From: Kalaharituber pfeilii
Taxonomy: Eukaryota; Ascomycota; Pezizomycetes; Pezizales; Pezizaceae
Reading direction: 5' to 3'
NCBI GenBank assembly: GCA_015179045.1
Contig: WHUZ01000068.1
Span: 248,001 to 312,000, forward strand
Length of the DNA: 64,000 nt
The notes under the pieces were generated by a model that saw only the letters and a list, made by a program, of their open reading frames with translations, was not told the DNA's origin and searched no databases. The translations under genes and the position numbers were made by a program. Below are positions 17,247 through 28,027 of this stretch, piece by piece (positions within the stretch are counted from its first letter, which is position 1; each line of letters opens with the position of its first letter).

Positions 17247-18738
17247 CTACTTCCCCTTTGTCCGAGCACCCGGTTTCGTCTGCCCGCCTTTCTTCCTCCT
17301 CTCCATCAACCCTACCCCCGCCCGTACCGCTCCGACCACCGCCCCTGCCTGAATCCTCTCCGTCCCGCCGCTTCCCAGCCTCCACTCCACTTCCGCTAGC
17401 CCCTCCAGCCACTTCACTCTCACCTCCGGTGCAACCTCCAGCCTCCCCAACTCACTACTAATCTCCCCAAGCACATCCACCAATGCCAGGCCCTTCGTTG
17501 TCCGTATCTGCTCCATCGTATGCAGCGCGGTACTAATATCCTCGCCCAGCAAGCTCTGCAAAATCGCCTGGATATCTGCCGGCTGCGGCGCGGCAATACA
17601 TTCGTATATCGCCTCTTCGGTGATTACCTCCTTAGGCCCGTCCGGGATCGAGAATCCCTTCTCGTTCAGCGGTGTCGAGGATGCAAAGCACGCCTGCAGC
17701 ACATTAAGACTGCGCCTCATGTCCCCCTTACTCAAGTTCACCAACGCTGTTATCGCCTCAGGAGTGATGTTGACCTCTTCGGCTGCCACGACATACTCTA
17801 TCCTTTTCCTCAGGGCCTCCGGCGGCAGCGGTGAGAAGCGGAATCTTGTACACCGTGACAAGAGTGCAGGGTTCAGCTTGTGCGTGTAATTCGCAATTAT
17901 GCAGAATCTTGTATTGGGTGTATATTTCTCCATGATCCTTCGTAGTGCATTTTGCGCTGTGGAGGTCATAGCATCGGCTTCATCCAGGATGATGAGTTTG
18001 TAGGATGCCAGCGAGGAGGGAGCAGTTGAGGCATTGCCGCCGCTGCTGCCGACGAAGATTTGGCGAGTGGAGGCAAAGGTCTTAATTTGTTCGCGCACAA
18101 CATCGATCCCACGGTCGTCGGATGCATTGAGTTCCAGGACCTTTTGGCGAAGAGCCGAAGGGCCGTAGATTTTACGGGCGAGGGCAAGGATAGTGGAGGT
18201 TTTCCCAGTGCCCGGGGGCCCATAGAACAGCAGGTGGGGAAGTCGCTGTATTGTTCGGATTTATCTCGAATCAGTAATGCTGCGGAGAAGGAAATAAGAA
18301 CAGAGAAGGGGGGTGTTGCTGGGTTTGGAGCAGGTGACTAACATTGGAATCAACGAATTTATTTACTACGAACCCACAAATTAGCCCTCAACGCAGACTT
18401 AATAAACTCCGGAGATTGCAGAAATTGTCCTCACTAGTAGTCAGAATATCCTCGTGCCCTGTAACATCATCCAGGGTGCTCGGTCTGTATTTCTCTACCC
18501 TACAACCGCCCTAAGGCGTCAGTCTCAATTCTCCGAACTAACCTCCACCAAAATCATCCGCAATTGTTTAATGTAGAAGGTGCCTAGGGATTCCATACCA
18601 AGGTAATGTATCTCCAACCTGCACGGGCAGATTCGCCGCACTTCTCTTCTTCCCCTTCTCCAGCTCCTTTGATGTGAACATTACGGTGTTGGACTTGTCG
18701 ACAGCGTCGTCGAGGTCCATTTCATCGATGTCGGACAT
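17247..18738 (-). CDS. RFC3: Replication factor C small subunit (yeast Rfc3 / human RFC5 type)
   Basis: Clamp-loader AAA+ ATPase that opens and loads PCNA at primer ends in the nucleus. My model has four exons: 18,738-18,599, 18,499-18,435, 18,365-18,343 (23 nt) and 18,245-17,247, giving 408 residues. It keeps the frame throughout, and every intron is GT...AG. Exon 1 ends in the N-terminal LPW; exons 2-3 supply VEKYRPSTLDDVTGHEDI and the INKFVDSN segment. Exon 4 carries Walker A GPPGTGKT (about residues 85-92), LELNASDDRG, Walker B LIILDEAD (160-167) and the SRC arginine finger LLSRCTRF (206-208). The wording around FASTRQIF and ITEEAIYECIAAPQPADI fits the Rfc3/RFC5 subunit better than Rfc2 or Rfc4. 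Oddities: a 17-residue Ser/Gly/Ala insert before Walker B and a basic Gly/Lys C-terminal tail. It looks functional. Confidence 0.93.
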
Positions 18739-19229
18739 TGCAGAATTACGATGCAGAATTCGCTTCGATTGATCAAGGCTGGATGAGCTTTTGGACTGTG
18801 GGTCAGAGGAAGTTGGTCAAGGTGGCAGTGTCGTGAAGAGTGGTGGTTGGCGGGTTGACGCGTTGGTCAAGAGGATTCGCGTAGAAGTAAAGTGGACTTG
18901 GCGCGACAGGGCTTGGCAGAACGTGACACGCAGGGCACCAAGAGGTCAGCGTTCTTATTCGCTATCATATCTCCAGTTAATAATGTACTGGAGGTCAATA
19001 TGATTTCCTCGACGAATAAGCCGTTTTTGTTATTCAAATTTCATTTGTGTGTGCTGGTTCTTTCGATGTGTGCGTCATGTGGGTCTAAGGTAGTCAGGGT
19101 CTGGTTACGAGACTAGGTCTAAGGTTCAAATGTTGATTATTTTTTTTTAAATTTAATTTTGTTTTGTCAAGGAGCAACTGATGTAGGTGAAAAAAAAAGA
19201 TTTACCGCCTAACTGTAGGTGGTTATCAG
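18739..19229. other. RFC3 upstream / intergenic region
   Basis: Holds the 5' flank of RFC3 on the minus strand and the 3' flank of the tRNA. A T-rich run at 19,139-19,160 lies downstream of the tRNA on its strand, but as A-rich sequence, so it is not a Pol III terminator. No other gene seen. Confidence 0.5.
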
Positions 19230-19311
19230 CTCTTCAGCGGGGAATTGAACCCCGGTCGCCCGCGAACAGTCAAATGACAGGCGGGAATACTTACCACTAT
19301 ACTACTGAAGA
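19230..19311 (-). tRNA. tRNA-Asp (GUC) with 10-nt intron
   Basis: On the minus strand the sequence starts TCTTCAGTAGTATAGTGG and ends TTCAATTCCCCGCTGAAGAG. The 7-bp acceptor stem TCTTCAG/CTGAAGA pairs fully, the T stem is CGGGG/CCCCG and the anticodon stem CCCGC/GCGGG. Base 34-36 is GTC (19,278-19,276). A 10-nt insert, TTTGACTGTT (19,274-19,265), follows position 37, the canonical eukaryotic tRNA intron site; without it the gene is 72 nt. Position 73 is G, as expected for Asp. Confidence 0.95.
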
Positions 19312-19665
19312 TCTCTTTATTGCAACTTTTGAATCGCAAAAATATATGTATCCCTCAAAAGCGTATTTACCATATTTACATAACCTCCTTTCGGAAGGAC
19401 ACACACTCGAACGTCTAACTTTGGCAAATTCATTTCCTGGTTTTTGAGACATTGTGCTAGGCGCTCTAAGGTATAGACGATGCTTGCCGTAGTGGCGGCA
19501 TCTCGTTGGAGAGAGTGGTGTCTGAACAAGTAGAATATCTAGTGTAGGGTATGTGAGGAACCGCAGACAGGAAATGTCCGATATACTAGTATCGAAGTCA
19601 GCTGTATCACACCAGATTTCCGATGACTCTTGGCAACGTCGATTCTGTGGGTGGTTGGTTTAGAG

Positions 19666-20061
19666 TTTTTTTTTTTTTTTTTTTATTCACGTAACCCCGC
19701 ATACATGCTACCAGCCTATGGCAGGGACCCATATACCCGGGCCAGGTTTGAGACAACTAACTACGGAATCTACGTACACCCTTGAGCACCCAGTGCCCTC
19801 CGTCCCCCGGTCCCCGGCTACCCCAGATCGAGGCAGGCAAACCAGTACTCGACCGGGTCACCTTCCACGCCTTCTTGCTTCCATCCTTTCTCCTCTAGGT
19901 CCTTCCAGGACTGCCAGGTGACATGTGCCCCATTTTTGTTCTTCCTCTGGGGCCGCTCCAGTTCTGTGCATCTGAACACCACATGCTCAGCACTCCATGC
20001 CTCACCACATGTGCATTGTACCTCCTCGCCACTGACCATCCTCCTCCACATAGCTCCGCCT
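19666..20061 (-). mobile_element. 5'-truncated family A LINE (RNase H end)
   Basis: A 14-bp TSD tggttggtttagag (19,652-19,665 and 20,062-20,075) flanks 396 bp beginning with poly(T). The minus strand encodes CTCGEAWSAEHVVFRCTELE and ends WFACLDLG, the same C-terminus as the LINE at 14,644, followed by the family A tail. The equivalent site in unit 3 (about 47,470-47,490) is empty, so insertion followed the duplication. Confidence 0.93.
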
Positions 20062-20075
20062 TGGTTGGTTTAGAG

Positions 20076-21477
20076 TATCAGGGTCCAGAACATCACTTAA
20101 GTCCGGACACTGGCAGCAAGTCTTTGTGAGACTCTCCCGGCCCCTATAATACCCGGAGTCCTTTTTGTAAAAAAAAAAAAGTTTAGAAAGCAAAAAATTA
20201 GGGTTTCAACTAGAATTTAATCATCTGGATCTGGGGCGCTACATCTTAGAATATTGTTGGACAACCCACTTCCCTGCGAAATTGCAAACTCCATCGCATG
20301 TACAGACAATAAGCGAAACCACTTCGCCAAGCTTTAGATCCGTCAGCTCACAGATCACTGTAGGGAAAGCCCTATCCCTTTGATTATCCGCCGTTACTGG
20401 GATGGTTAAACAGTGAGAGTTACTCGGCTGTCAGTTCCAGGTCAAAAATGAGACCGGTTGCGAAATGAATAATAAACATCTGACTTTACCAGCACTCTAT
20501 GCTGGCACTTCCGGCAAGCTGTCGCTCGTGCCATGCAGAAGCTGATCTTAGCTGTCTGCGGGAACCCTTACAGCCGCATGTTCAAGCGTAGTCTCGGACT
20601 AAATCTCGCACCGGCTCTCTCGTCGCTTTTGCCTATCATATACCGCCTCCCCCTTTTCCACCGCCGTCTTTCCGACAGCCTCCTCCCCGGCAACTCCTAC
20701 CGTCCCTCCGGCCTCGCCTACTGCCTCCCCTACTGCCTCCGCCTCTCCCACTTCCGCTTTTCAATGCAGCGTCAGCTGCTTCAGAAGGGCATTTACGAGC
20801 TCTGATAGGCCATCTGCTTTAGGCCCTGACTGACAGAAATCGTAGGACTCTTTGCAACAGTGCCAATATATTATTTGACGGGATTAGGATTGAAGGTAAA
20901 TTAGAATTAGCCCCTCATGACAGCAATAGCATATGCTGGAGCTGACAAGGCTCCCCACCTCTGCCTATACCACCTGCCGCTTCTCCCACATGCCTCTCCC
21001 CGGAGGGATAACGAAGATTACTCATTGGTGAATCGACTACTCGCATGGTAATTCATTTCCTGTCATTATTCCATTTCTCCATTGTTTTCGTGCTTGTTGG
21101 ATAGTTTATTGTTTTATGCATTTCCTTGTTATTGCTACCACTGGCATACTATTGTGAGTATAATGGGACTTCAGACGGACAAGGTCTACTAGAACAATAT
21201 GGTAGGCGGAGGAAACCTGGCTGAGTTAGGCTATGAATTCCGAAGCAAGAGGGGTGTTACCTCTTTAAAACAACAACTTGTAGGCTCAAGGGGTTCGGTG
21301 TGGAGGGTGAGCATGCTATATTTTTATTATTTATTCTTATTTCTATGTCCTGAATTTGTGCCGTATTACTTCATTTATACTATTTTAGCATCTATGATCG
21401 ACAGTGAGCCAAGTAAAGGGGAACAGAAATGAGGATGAGAAAGGTGAGGAGGGATACGTACTGAAGATGACCTGTGT

Positions 21478-21512
<35 letters not shown>

Positions 21513-22277
21513 CACATAACCCCGCTTGTAGCACTTGGCCATGGCAGGGTGACCTGTGTGAGTTGTAGCTATTGGAGGGCTGAATAATTTCCACGGTCGC
21601 TCGAGAGTGAATCATGTGGAGAAAGAATAACAATAGGACTAGCAATGAGAACAATGAACAACTAGATTTACTGTTATCCGATCACTGAAGACCAGACTAC
21701 TGTTGCAGCTCCGAACCCATGAATTATTGCATATGCATTAGCCGATCCATCAGTTTATCCCTTAGGTGGTCGAGACATGCATGAATTTTGTGCCGGGTGG
21801 CGCTGCGCCAAGAGACACCAAGAGACGGCCTGTGCGATATGAAAATGCAACGTTTGTAATCCATCTGCCACGGAGAATTCAGTAGATATGATAGACAATC
21901 TCCATGGAGAGGTCAAAATGCAGTTTCAACAAACATTAAGTATGGAACAACTGAGGTACATACGTTTGTCCCAGTCTCAAACTAGACTTGCTGACCTCTA
22001 ACCTCATCTTACATACCAATACCTCTACAACAGCTCAGCAGCTGTTGCCAGTCGTCACTATAACAGAAATTTGTCACAGGGTGTCTTGTTTGCAGATTTC
22101 TAGGAGTCTATTATCTTTCCTGTCCTTCACCTTCTGCTTCAATTGCTCAAACTCACTATATTAGTATTACACATAATATATCACAGTACATTTCTGAAAA
22201 ATCTACAGCACGAAATAGTCCCGTTACTTTTGGAAAAACATTTACTTTACTTTAGATTTGCTACGAACCACCCCCTC
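20076..22277. other. Duplicated intergenic DNA, no certain gene
   Basis: Matches 47,490-49,570. A short Ala/Ser/Pro-rich open segment (20,533-20,805; longer in unit 3 at 47,899-48,240) could be a gene remnant. A block near 21,150-21,450 is also shared with unit 2 (about 36,650-37,000), marking it as part of the ancestral three-unit repeat. Confidence 0.5.
21481..21549 (-). mobile_element. 69-bp tail-only family A insertion
   Basis: Exact 13-bp TSD tgacctgtgtgag (21,468-21,480 and 21,550-21,562). The insert is about 31 T followed by the family A tail on the minus strand (ccctgccatggcc...gcggggttatgtga). Unit 3 at about 48,848 has the uninterrupted target sequence. Confidence 0.93.
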
Positions 22278-22562
22278 TCAACGCAACCCCACACCGCACC
22301 GCACCACCGCACAAAAGGAGGCTCTTTGCATCCGAAAAATAGCAAGAAATGCTGGATCTGGATATATATTAATCAATTTTGATAGAATATTTAAGTCTTG
22401 CCTTCTAGCAGAGGTTTTGCCATCGTTGAGATATCGATTAGCTGCAATAGGATCACTCTTATCTACTAGCTCCTGAAGCTCCTCTAAGTCCTCCTCTTCT
22501 TCCCTTGAACTGTACTCTGAGTCAAACTCCAAATCTAAATCATACTCCATTGTTGTCATCAA
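22278..22562 (-). pseudogene. Small acidic fragment, possibly Harbinger/HARBI1-type N-terminus
   Basis: Encodes MEYDLDLEFDSEYSSREEEE, an acidic segment, then ILSKLINIYPDPAFLAIFRM QRASF-like sequence. The pattern Y-P-x-x-F-x-x-x-F-R-M-x-x-x-S-F resembles the region just before the catalytic part of PIF/Harbinger nucleases, but no catalytic DDE sequence follows, so this is at best an N-terminal fragment. The unit 3 copy (49,565-49,852) has a TGA in place of the serine codon after NIL. Confidence 0.35.
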
Positions 22563-24433
22563 AACATCGATTTTAGCATCTATTTTCTTCTGTATTGACG
22601 CCTTTGGCTTATACGAGGCATTGCGAATCTGTAGTTGTGTTGATATGCGGGGTAGGGGTGAATGAGACTACAATTACAGAGTACAAGCCTTAGCTTTTTT
22701 GCATTTTGGACCGGTCATCAATTGCCGGCCACAAATGGCTAGACGTACAGGGATATGAAATGTACAAATGTTCCATTTACTTTACTGTAGATAATTGATG
22801 ACCACCGCTACTATTTCCGTAGATGCCAAATCATGGACTGCGTGAGCTCTGAGGTTGCAATCTGATAGGTCTGATCGGCATGGACAGGGACAAAAACAGT
22901 TAGTTTCCGGCACAGAATTCATGCATGTCTCGACCACCCAAGGGATAGCATTGGCTAGTGCGTCACAGCGACCAGCCAAATCCGAGAACTGACAACCTGT
23001 AGTGATAAGCATATGCACGTAACCAGGTCTGATGTGTTACAGTTCAGCCGCATGAATTGTCAAATTCATAGATAGTGATTTCCACATAATCAATTCATCT
23101 CGGAGACTCGGTCCTGTCACTGCATCCCGAAAAATCCTCCTCATGCTATATCCTTTGAACGATATTTCACTATGGTTCAAACACTATGGTACAAAATTAC
23201 TATGGTGGGGAGTAAAACGTAACCTCCAGCGAGGATCAGCGGGGAGTAAGTCACTCCGCCCACGCGTAACTTCGACAATCAAACGTGCAGTTATGCATAA
23301 AAATATACTCCCCACCACTTTATGTGAGGTCAGTATAAATGTACACCTCAATGTACACCTCAAATGTGCATAGGAATGGCTGCCCCTACATGGAGTGCAA
23401 ATGTACCCCGTATCATTTGAATCTCCTGTTCCCTTAACACCACCTTATGAACTTATCACCAATTGCAAGTCTTGGCATGTTCAGCAGACCTGATTGGGAG
23501 GTGACCACGTGATTATTAGTTTCCTCTGGGTTCTGAGTCATGGGTCAGTCAAACTTGCGATACAGATTCCCCACTTTTGAAGCAAATCTTCAATCTGAAT
23601 TATACTCACGTAGCGTACATACTTCATTCCACCCATTCTCATAAACCTATATATGTTCATCACTACCCATGACACTATTCTGTGCCTGTTCACCCCAGAA
23701 GAAGAAGGCAGAAGAAGAAGGATCATTGACAAAGAACAAAGCACGAAGAGAACTGCCTGGGCTGACGCTAGTCTATGAAGATGGTGGTCTAATTGCATTG
23801 ATACCATTCTATGGCAGTTGTACCAATTATCGCCTTGGCATAGGCACAAAGTACTCACATTCAGTGCTTACAGTACTACCTGCCAGTGCTTACTTACTCA
23901 CTTGCGGTGAGGAACTAAGCGCATGCTGGGGGTGTAGGGGTGGTGGTACATATGGGCTCTGGTACATAAGGCTTGGCGGCTAGGAAGGTTCTGGTACATA
24001 TCACGTGTATGAGGCTTGACAGACAGGAGTGGGGCTCAGGACTGATAGATGTGATCTGCATCATGAATAAAGAAGATATCAGGGCTTACAGGGATACCAC
24101 GACACTAGTCAATCCGCTAGTGTTACCTACACTCCCTTTACGAGTACGCTTGACTTCTCCGCTTCGAAGTTACCCACATTTTTTTGTACCAGTGTTTATA
24201 CACTAAAGAAGAACCCACGTTGCGATTTATTCCGATACTCTTTATTAGCATCATAGCATCTGAGCTTGTGTTGGGACGGAAATAGTGTTGCGTGATATCG
24301 AGACACAGATCATTGAGTAAGACTATCCCATTTATGTCGATGCGCAAGTTTATTTTAATCATCCGCCAGCCCAGACTGACCATAACATGTAATTTAGATT
24401 TCGTCTTTTGTTGTCTATATAATCGCATACACC
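22563..24433. other. Duplicated receptor-upstream region, no gene seen
   Basis: Matches 49,853-51,189 plus 53,021-53,612. Unit 1 lacks 44 bp present in unit 3 and, in part, unit 2 (between two ccgca pentamers, near 23,052) and has two rather than three copies of a 12-bp aatgtacacctc repeat (about 23,338-23,365). Confidence 0.6.
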
Positions 24434-27400
24434 ATGGCAGAAGCAGTGGGCCTTGCGATCGGAATCGTTGGACTGGTTGTACAACTTGCGGAGGTCAGTC
24501 GAGAGTGCTCCAACATTTTTTCCCAAATGGAAGAAATCGGCGAGGCACAGGACATTGTGTTACACAATCTCCGACGAAGGCTTCGACTCAAGCAGTGGGA
24601 GAAGGCCTGGGGGTTGGATGACACCCCCAATCAGCAACTACTACAACTCCTTGATCCAAACGACGAGCAGTATACATATGCAGTAGCTAGCCTAGCAAGG
24701 ATAGTTGCTATATTTGCGAAAGTAGCCGAATTGCAAGCAAGGTATCAGAGCAAACCAGAGAAGGTCGACAAGAGTGGAAAACGCGATAGCCTGAGGATTG
24801 GGAATTTATTCTCCAACTTTCGGTCTAAGTCTCCAAACCCAGGGGATTCTAGAACTGGTCAAGCCACAAGCTCTAGCCCGCAGCCTAAAATTTCGGAGTC
24901 CCAGTCCTAGTGAACAAAGCGACCCAGATGGACGACAAGAGCGGAAAACGCGACAGACTTGGAGTTGGGCGCCTGATGTACAACTTTCGGTCCAAATCTC
25001 CAAGCCCAGGGCCAGCTGATCGCGCTACAAGTCCTAGCCCGCAGCCCACAATTTCCGGTATAAGTCTGAGTGATCTCCGTCTTTTAGAAAATCCAAAGAT
25101 CCTCTCCAATACACAACTCCTTCCAGGACTTGAAGAAGAAATTGCTTCCCTCAGAAGAGTTGTCAACAATGTGCAGCAATCCGTATCTGCATACCGCAAG
25201 CTGCGTTGGGCAAGCTCCGACAAAGCAAAGTGCAATGAGCTAGTCACCCAGCTAACAAACTATATTGACGGTCTGTTCAAGATATTGCCACCTGATACTA
25301 CAATTCCTAGAATGTCGCCGAAGACATTAGAGTTATCCTTCGATATCCCCTTTAGCCTTCCTGTTTCTCGACAGAATTGTGATTTCGTTGGGAGGGAATA
25401 CCTTTTGGAGGAGCTGCAGCGAAAAATTAAGAAGGATCGAGCCACAATGGATGTCATCCAGGTAGTACTTTATGGAATGGGTGGCGTGGGGAAAACCCAG
25501 CTTGCATTGGAATATACTTACCGCCATCGTGGAGACTTCTCAGCAGTATTCTGGATCAATGCAGCTAGTGAAAATACTACAAAACTTAGTTTTGCTCATA
25601 TTATGCAGCGACTTATTCAGCATCATGCTAAACTCTGTGACAAGCCCGATTACACACGTATTGGCAGACTACTGGGCATGGCCGGCAAACTCGATTCGGT
25701 TGGAATGTTTACCACGGAACGAAGTGAAGAGCAGCATATTGTCAATGCTGTAAGGAATGGTTAGCTGCAAAGGACAACACAAAATGGCTTCTTGTTTTTG
25801 ACAATCTTGATGATCTGAGATCTTTCAATGTCGATGACTATATTCCATCATCAGCATGTGGGACTGTCATCATTACTAGCAGAAGACGTGAGATTGTACA
25901 TGGGCGAAAATGGTTAGAGGTGGAGCAAATGCAGAAGATTGAGGCAGAAGAGTTACTCTTCAAAAGCGCAAAGCGAGATCTTGAGAAACTGACTCCCGAT
26001 GGTAAGTTAAACTTGACTTGGCATGCCTCCAGTTCCTGGCGGAGCTTTAGATACTAATACAAATTATATAGATTGCGAAAAAGAGAAACAGGCTGCTGCC
26101 GCAATTGTACAGAAACTCGGATACTTGCCACTTGCGATAGATCAGGCTGGAGCATATATCTATGCTTTGGACTCTTCCTTTAGTCGCTACTACATAGAGT
26201 ATGAGGATAAGGTTACTTACCTCTTGAGTACGGAATGGAAAGTTGGAAACCCTGATAGAGCTGTCTTTGCGGCATGGGATTTGTCATTCAATGCAATCCA
26301 GAAACAAAACTCGAATGCTGCAGAGTTGTTGTTATTATGTGGATTGCTTGACAATAATGACATTTGTGAGGAGTTGCTGCAGCGAGGAATGAAATTGCCA
26401 ATGAATGGTATGTACAACTATTTTGCAATATACGTAATGATACTGACAAAATATACCATCCTACAGATACAAGCTTGAAAGATTCAATTTGGACACTATT
26501 CTCATTCTCAATGGCAAAGCGGAAGGATAGAGACGATAGCTTCAGTATCCACCCCATAGTTCATAAGTGGGCTCAATGGAAACTAAACGCCGAACCTGAA
26601 AGATACAATAAGAAAGCCACTGAGGCATTACTTATTGTTACATCTGCAATTGCTGTTCCTTACCACGAGCGCGAAGTGGCAGACTGGATTTTTGAACGGC
26701 GGATTTTGTCACATATTATCGCTCTAGAAAAGCAGGCAAAGACTCTGCCAATTGGAAACCAAGAGATACTAATGGCAGTGGACAATCTGGGTGCAGTTTA
26801 TGAAAGGCATGGTTATTATCGAAAGGCCGAAGAAATGTATAAGCTTGTACTAGCTAGGAGAGAAAAGACACTGGGCACAGAACACCTAGCCACCCTTACT
26901 ACAGTCAACGACATTGCCAGTATATTCCGTGCTATAGGACAGTATGATAAAGCACTAGAGTACTATCAGCGAGCACTGGTTGGATACGAAAAGACACTGG
27001 GTACAGAACACTCAGACACCCTTACTACAGTCAATAACATTGCTATTTTATTCCGTACTATGGGACAGTATGATAAAGCACTAGAGTACTATCAGCGAGC
27101 ATTGGTTGGACGCGAAAAGGCACTGGGCACAGAACACCCAGACACCCTTACTACAGTCAACAACATTGCCCTTTTATTCTGTGCTATAGGACAGTATGAC
27201 AAAGCACTAGAGTACTATCAGCGAGCATTGGTTGGACGCGAAAAGGCACTGGGCACAGAACACCCAGACACCCTTACTACAGTCAATAACATTGCTATTT
27301 TATTTCGTACTATGGGACAGTATGACAAAGCACTAGAGTACTATCAGCGAGCATTGGTTGGATGCGAAAAGGCACTGGGCACAGAACACCCAAACACTCT

Positions 27401-27890
27401 TACTACAGTCAATAACATTGCTGGTTTATTCCATGCTATAGGACAGTATGACAAAGCACTAGAGTACTATCAGCGAGCATTGGTTGGATGCGAAAAGGCA
27501 CTGGGCACAGAACACCCAAACACCCTTACTACAGTCAATAACATTGCTATTTTATTTCGTACTATGGGACAGTATGATAAAGCACTACAGTACTATCAGC
27601 GAGCATTGGTTGGACACGAAAAGGCACTGGGCACAGAACACCCAGACACCCTTACTACAGTCAATAACATTGCTGGTTTATTCCATGCTATAGAACAGTA
27701 TGATAAAGCACTAGAGTACTTTCAGCGAGCATTGGTTGGACGCGAAAAGGCATTGGGCACAGAACACCCAGACACCCTTAGTACAGTCGACGACATGGCG
27801 AATTTATTCCATGAAATCGGGCAGTCCGGCAAGGCACAGGAGATGGGGAAGCGAACATCTAGAGGGAGTTCCACCAATGCGGGCAAATAG
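24434..27890 (+). pseudogene. HeLo-NB-ARC-TPR receptor 1 (frameshifted)
   Basis: Paralogue of the receptors at 38,591 and 53,613. Three coding blocks match their exons: 24,434-26,001, 26,072-26,407 and 26,467-27,890 (introns 70 and 59 nt, GTAAGT and GTATGT donors). The HeLo-type N-terminus AVGLAIGIVGLVVQLAEVSR is kept. A one-base insertion near 24,895 (ttcggagtccc against ttctggtccc in receptor 3) brings in a TAG, and a one-base deletion near 25,752 (gtaaggaatgg against gtaaaggaatgg) ends the NB-ARC frame. P-loop GMGGVGKTQLALE and the TPR block remain readable. The TPR block has eight 42-residue repeats plus a capping half, with repeats 3-8 alternating between two types. It is likely inactive unless the two errors are assembly artefacts. 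Confidence 0.88.
26755..27850 (+). repeat. 126-bp TPR coding repeats with 252-bp higher-order period
   Basis: Successive repeats read NIAILFRTMGQ, NIALLFCAIGQ, NIAILFRTMGQ, NIAGLFHAIGQ, NIAILFRTMGQ, NIAGLFHAIEQ at the variable helix, so odd and even repeats belong to two classes. The rest of each repeat (YDKALEYYQRALVG, EKALGTEHPDTL) is nearly invariant at DNA level. This is the pattern left by duplication of two-repeat blocks. Confidence 0.88.
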
Positions 27891-27933
27891 GGTAGATGCA
27901 ACAAGCTGACATGTAATATCATGCAACTGGTTG

Positions 27934-27934
<1 letters not shown>

Positions 27935-27979
<45 letters not shown>

Positions 27980-28016
27980 CATTACTCGCATGCGCCCAGG
28001 GGGCTACGGCGAGATA
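27935..28016 (-). mobile_element. Tail-only family B insertion in receptor 1 3' flank
   Basis: The 11-bp TSD caactggttga (27,924-27,934 and 28,017-28,027) encloses T40 and, on the minus strand, tagccccctgggcgcatgcgagtaatgatatt. The empty site is visible in unit 3 at about 58,394-58,410 (atacaactggttgagctgcgg). Confidence 0.93.
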
Positions 28017-28027
28017 CAACTGGTTGA

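Noticed and set aside
22278..22562. Calling the acidic fragment a functional Harbinger nuclease
   Set aside because: No catalytic residues follow and the unit 3 copy has a stop; kept only as a low-confidence fragment.
27722..28019. Poly-lysine open frames across A/T tracts
   Set aside because: Generated by retroposon poly(A), not conserved between units 1 and 3.
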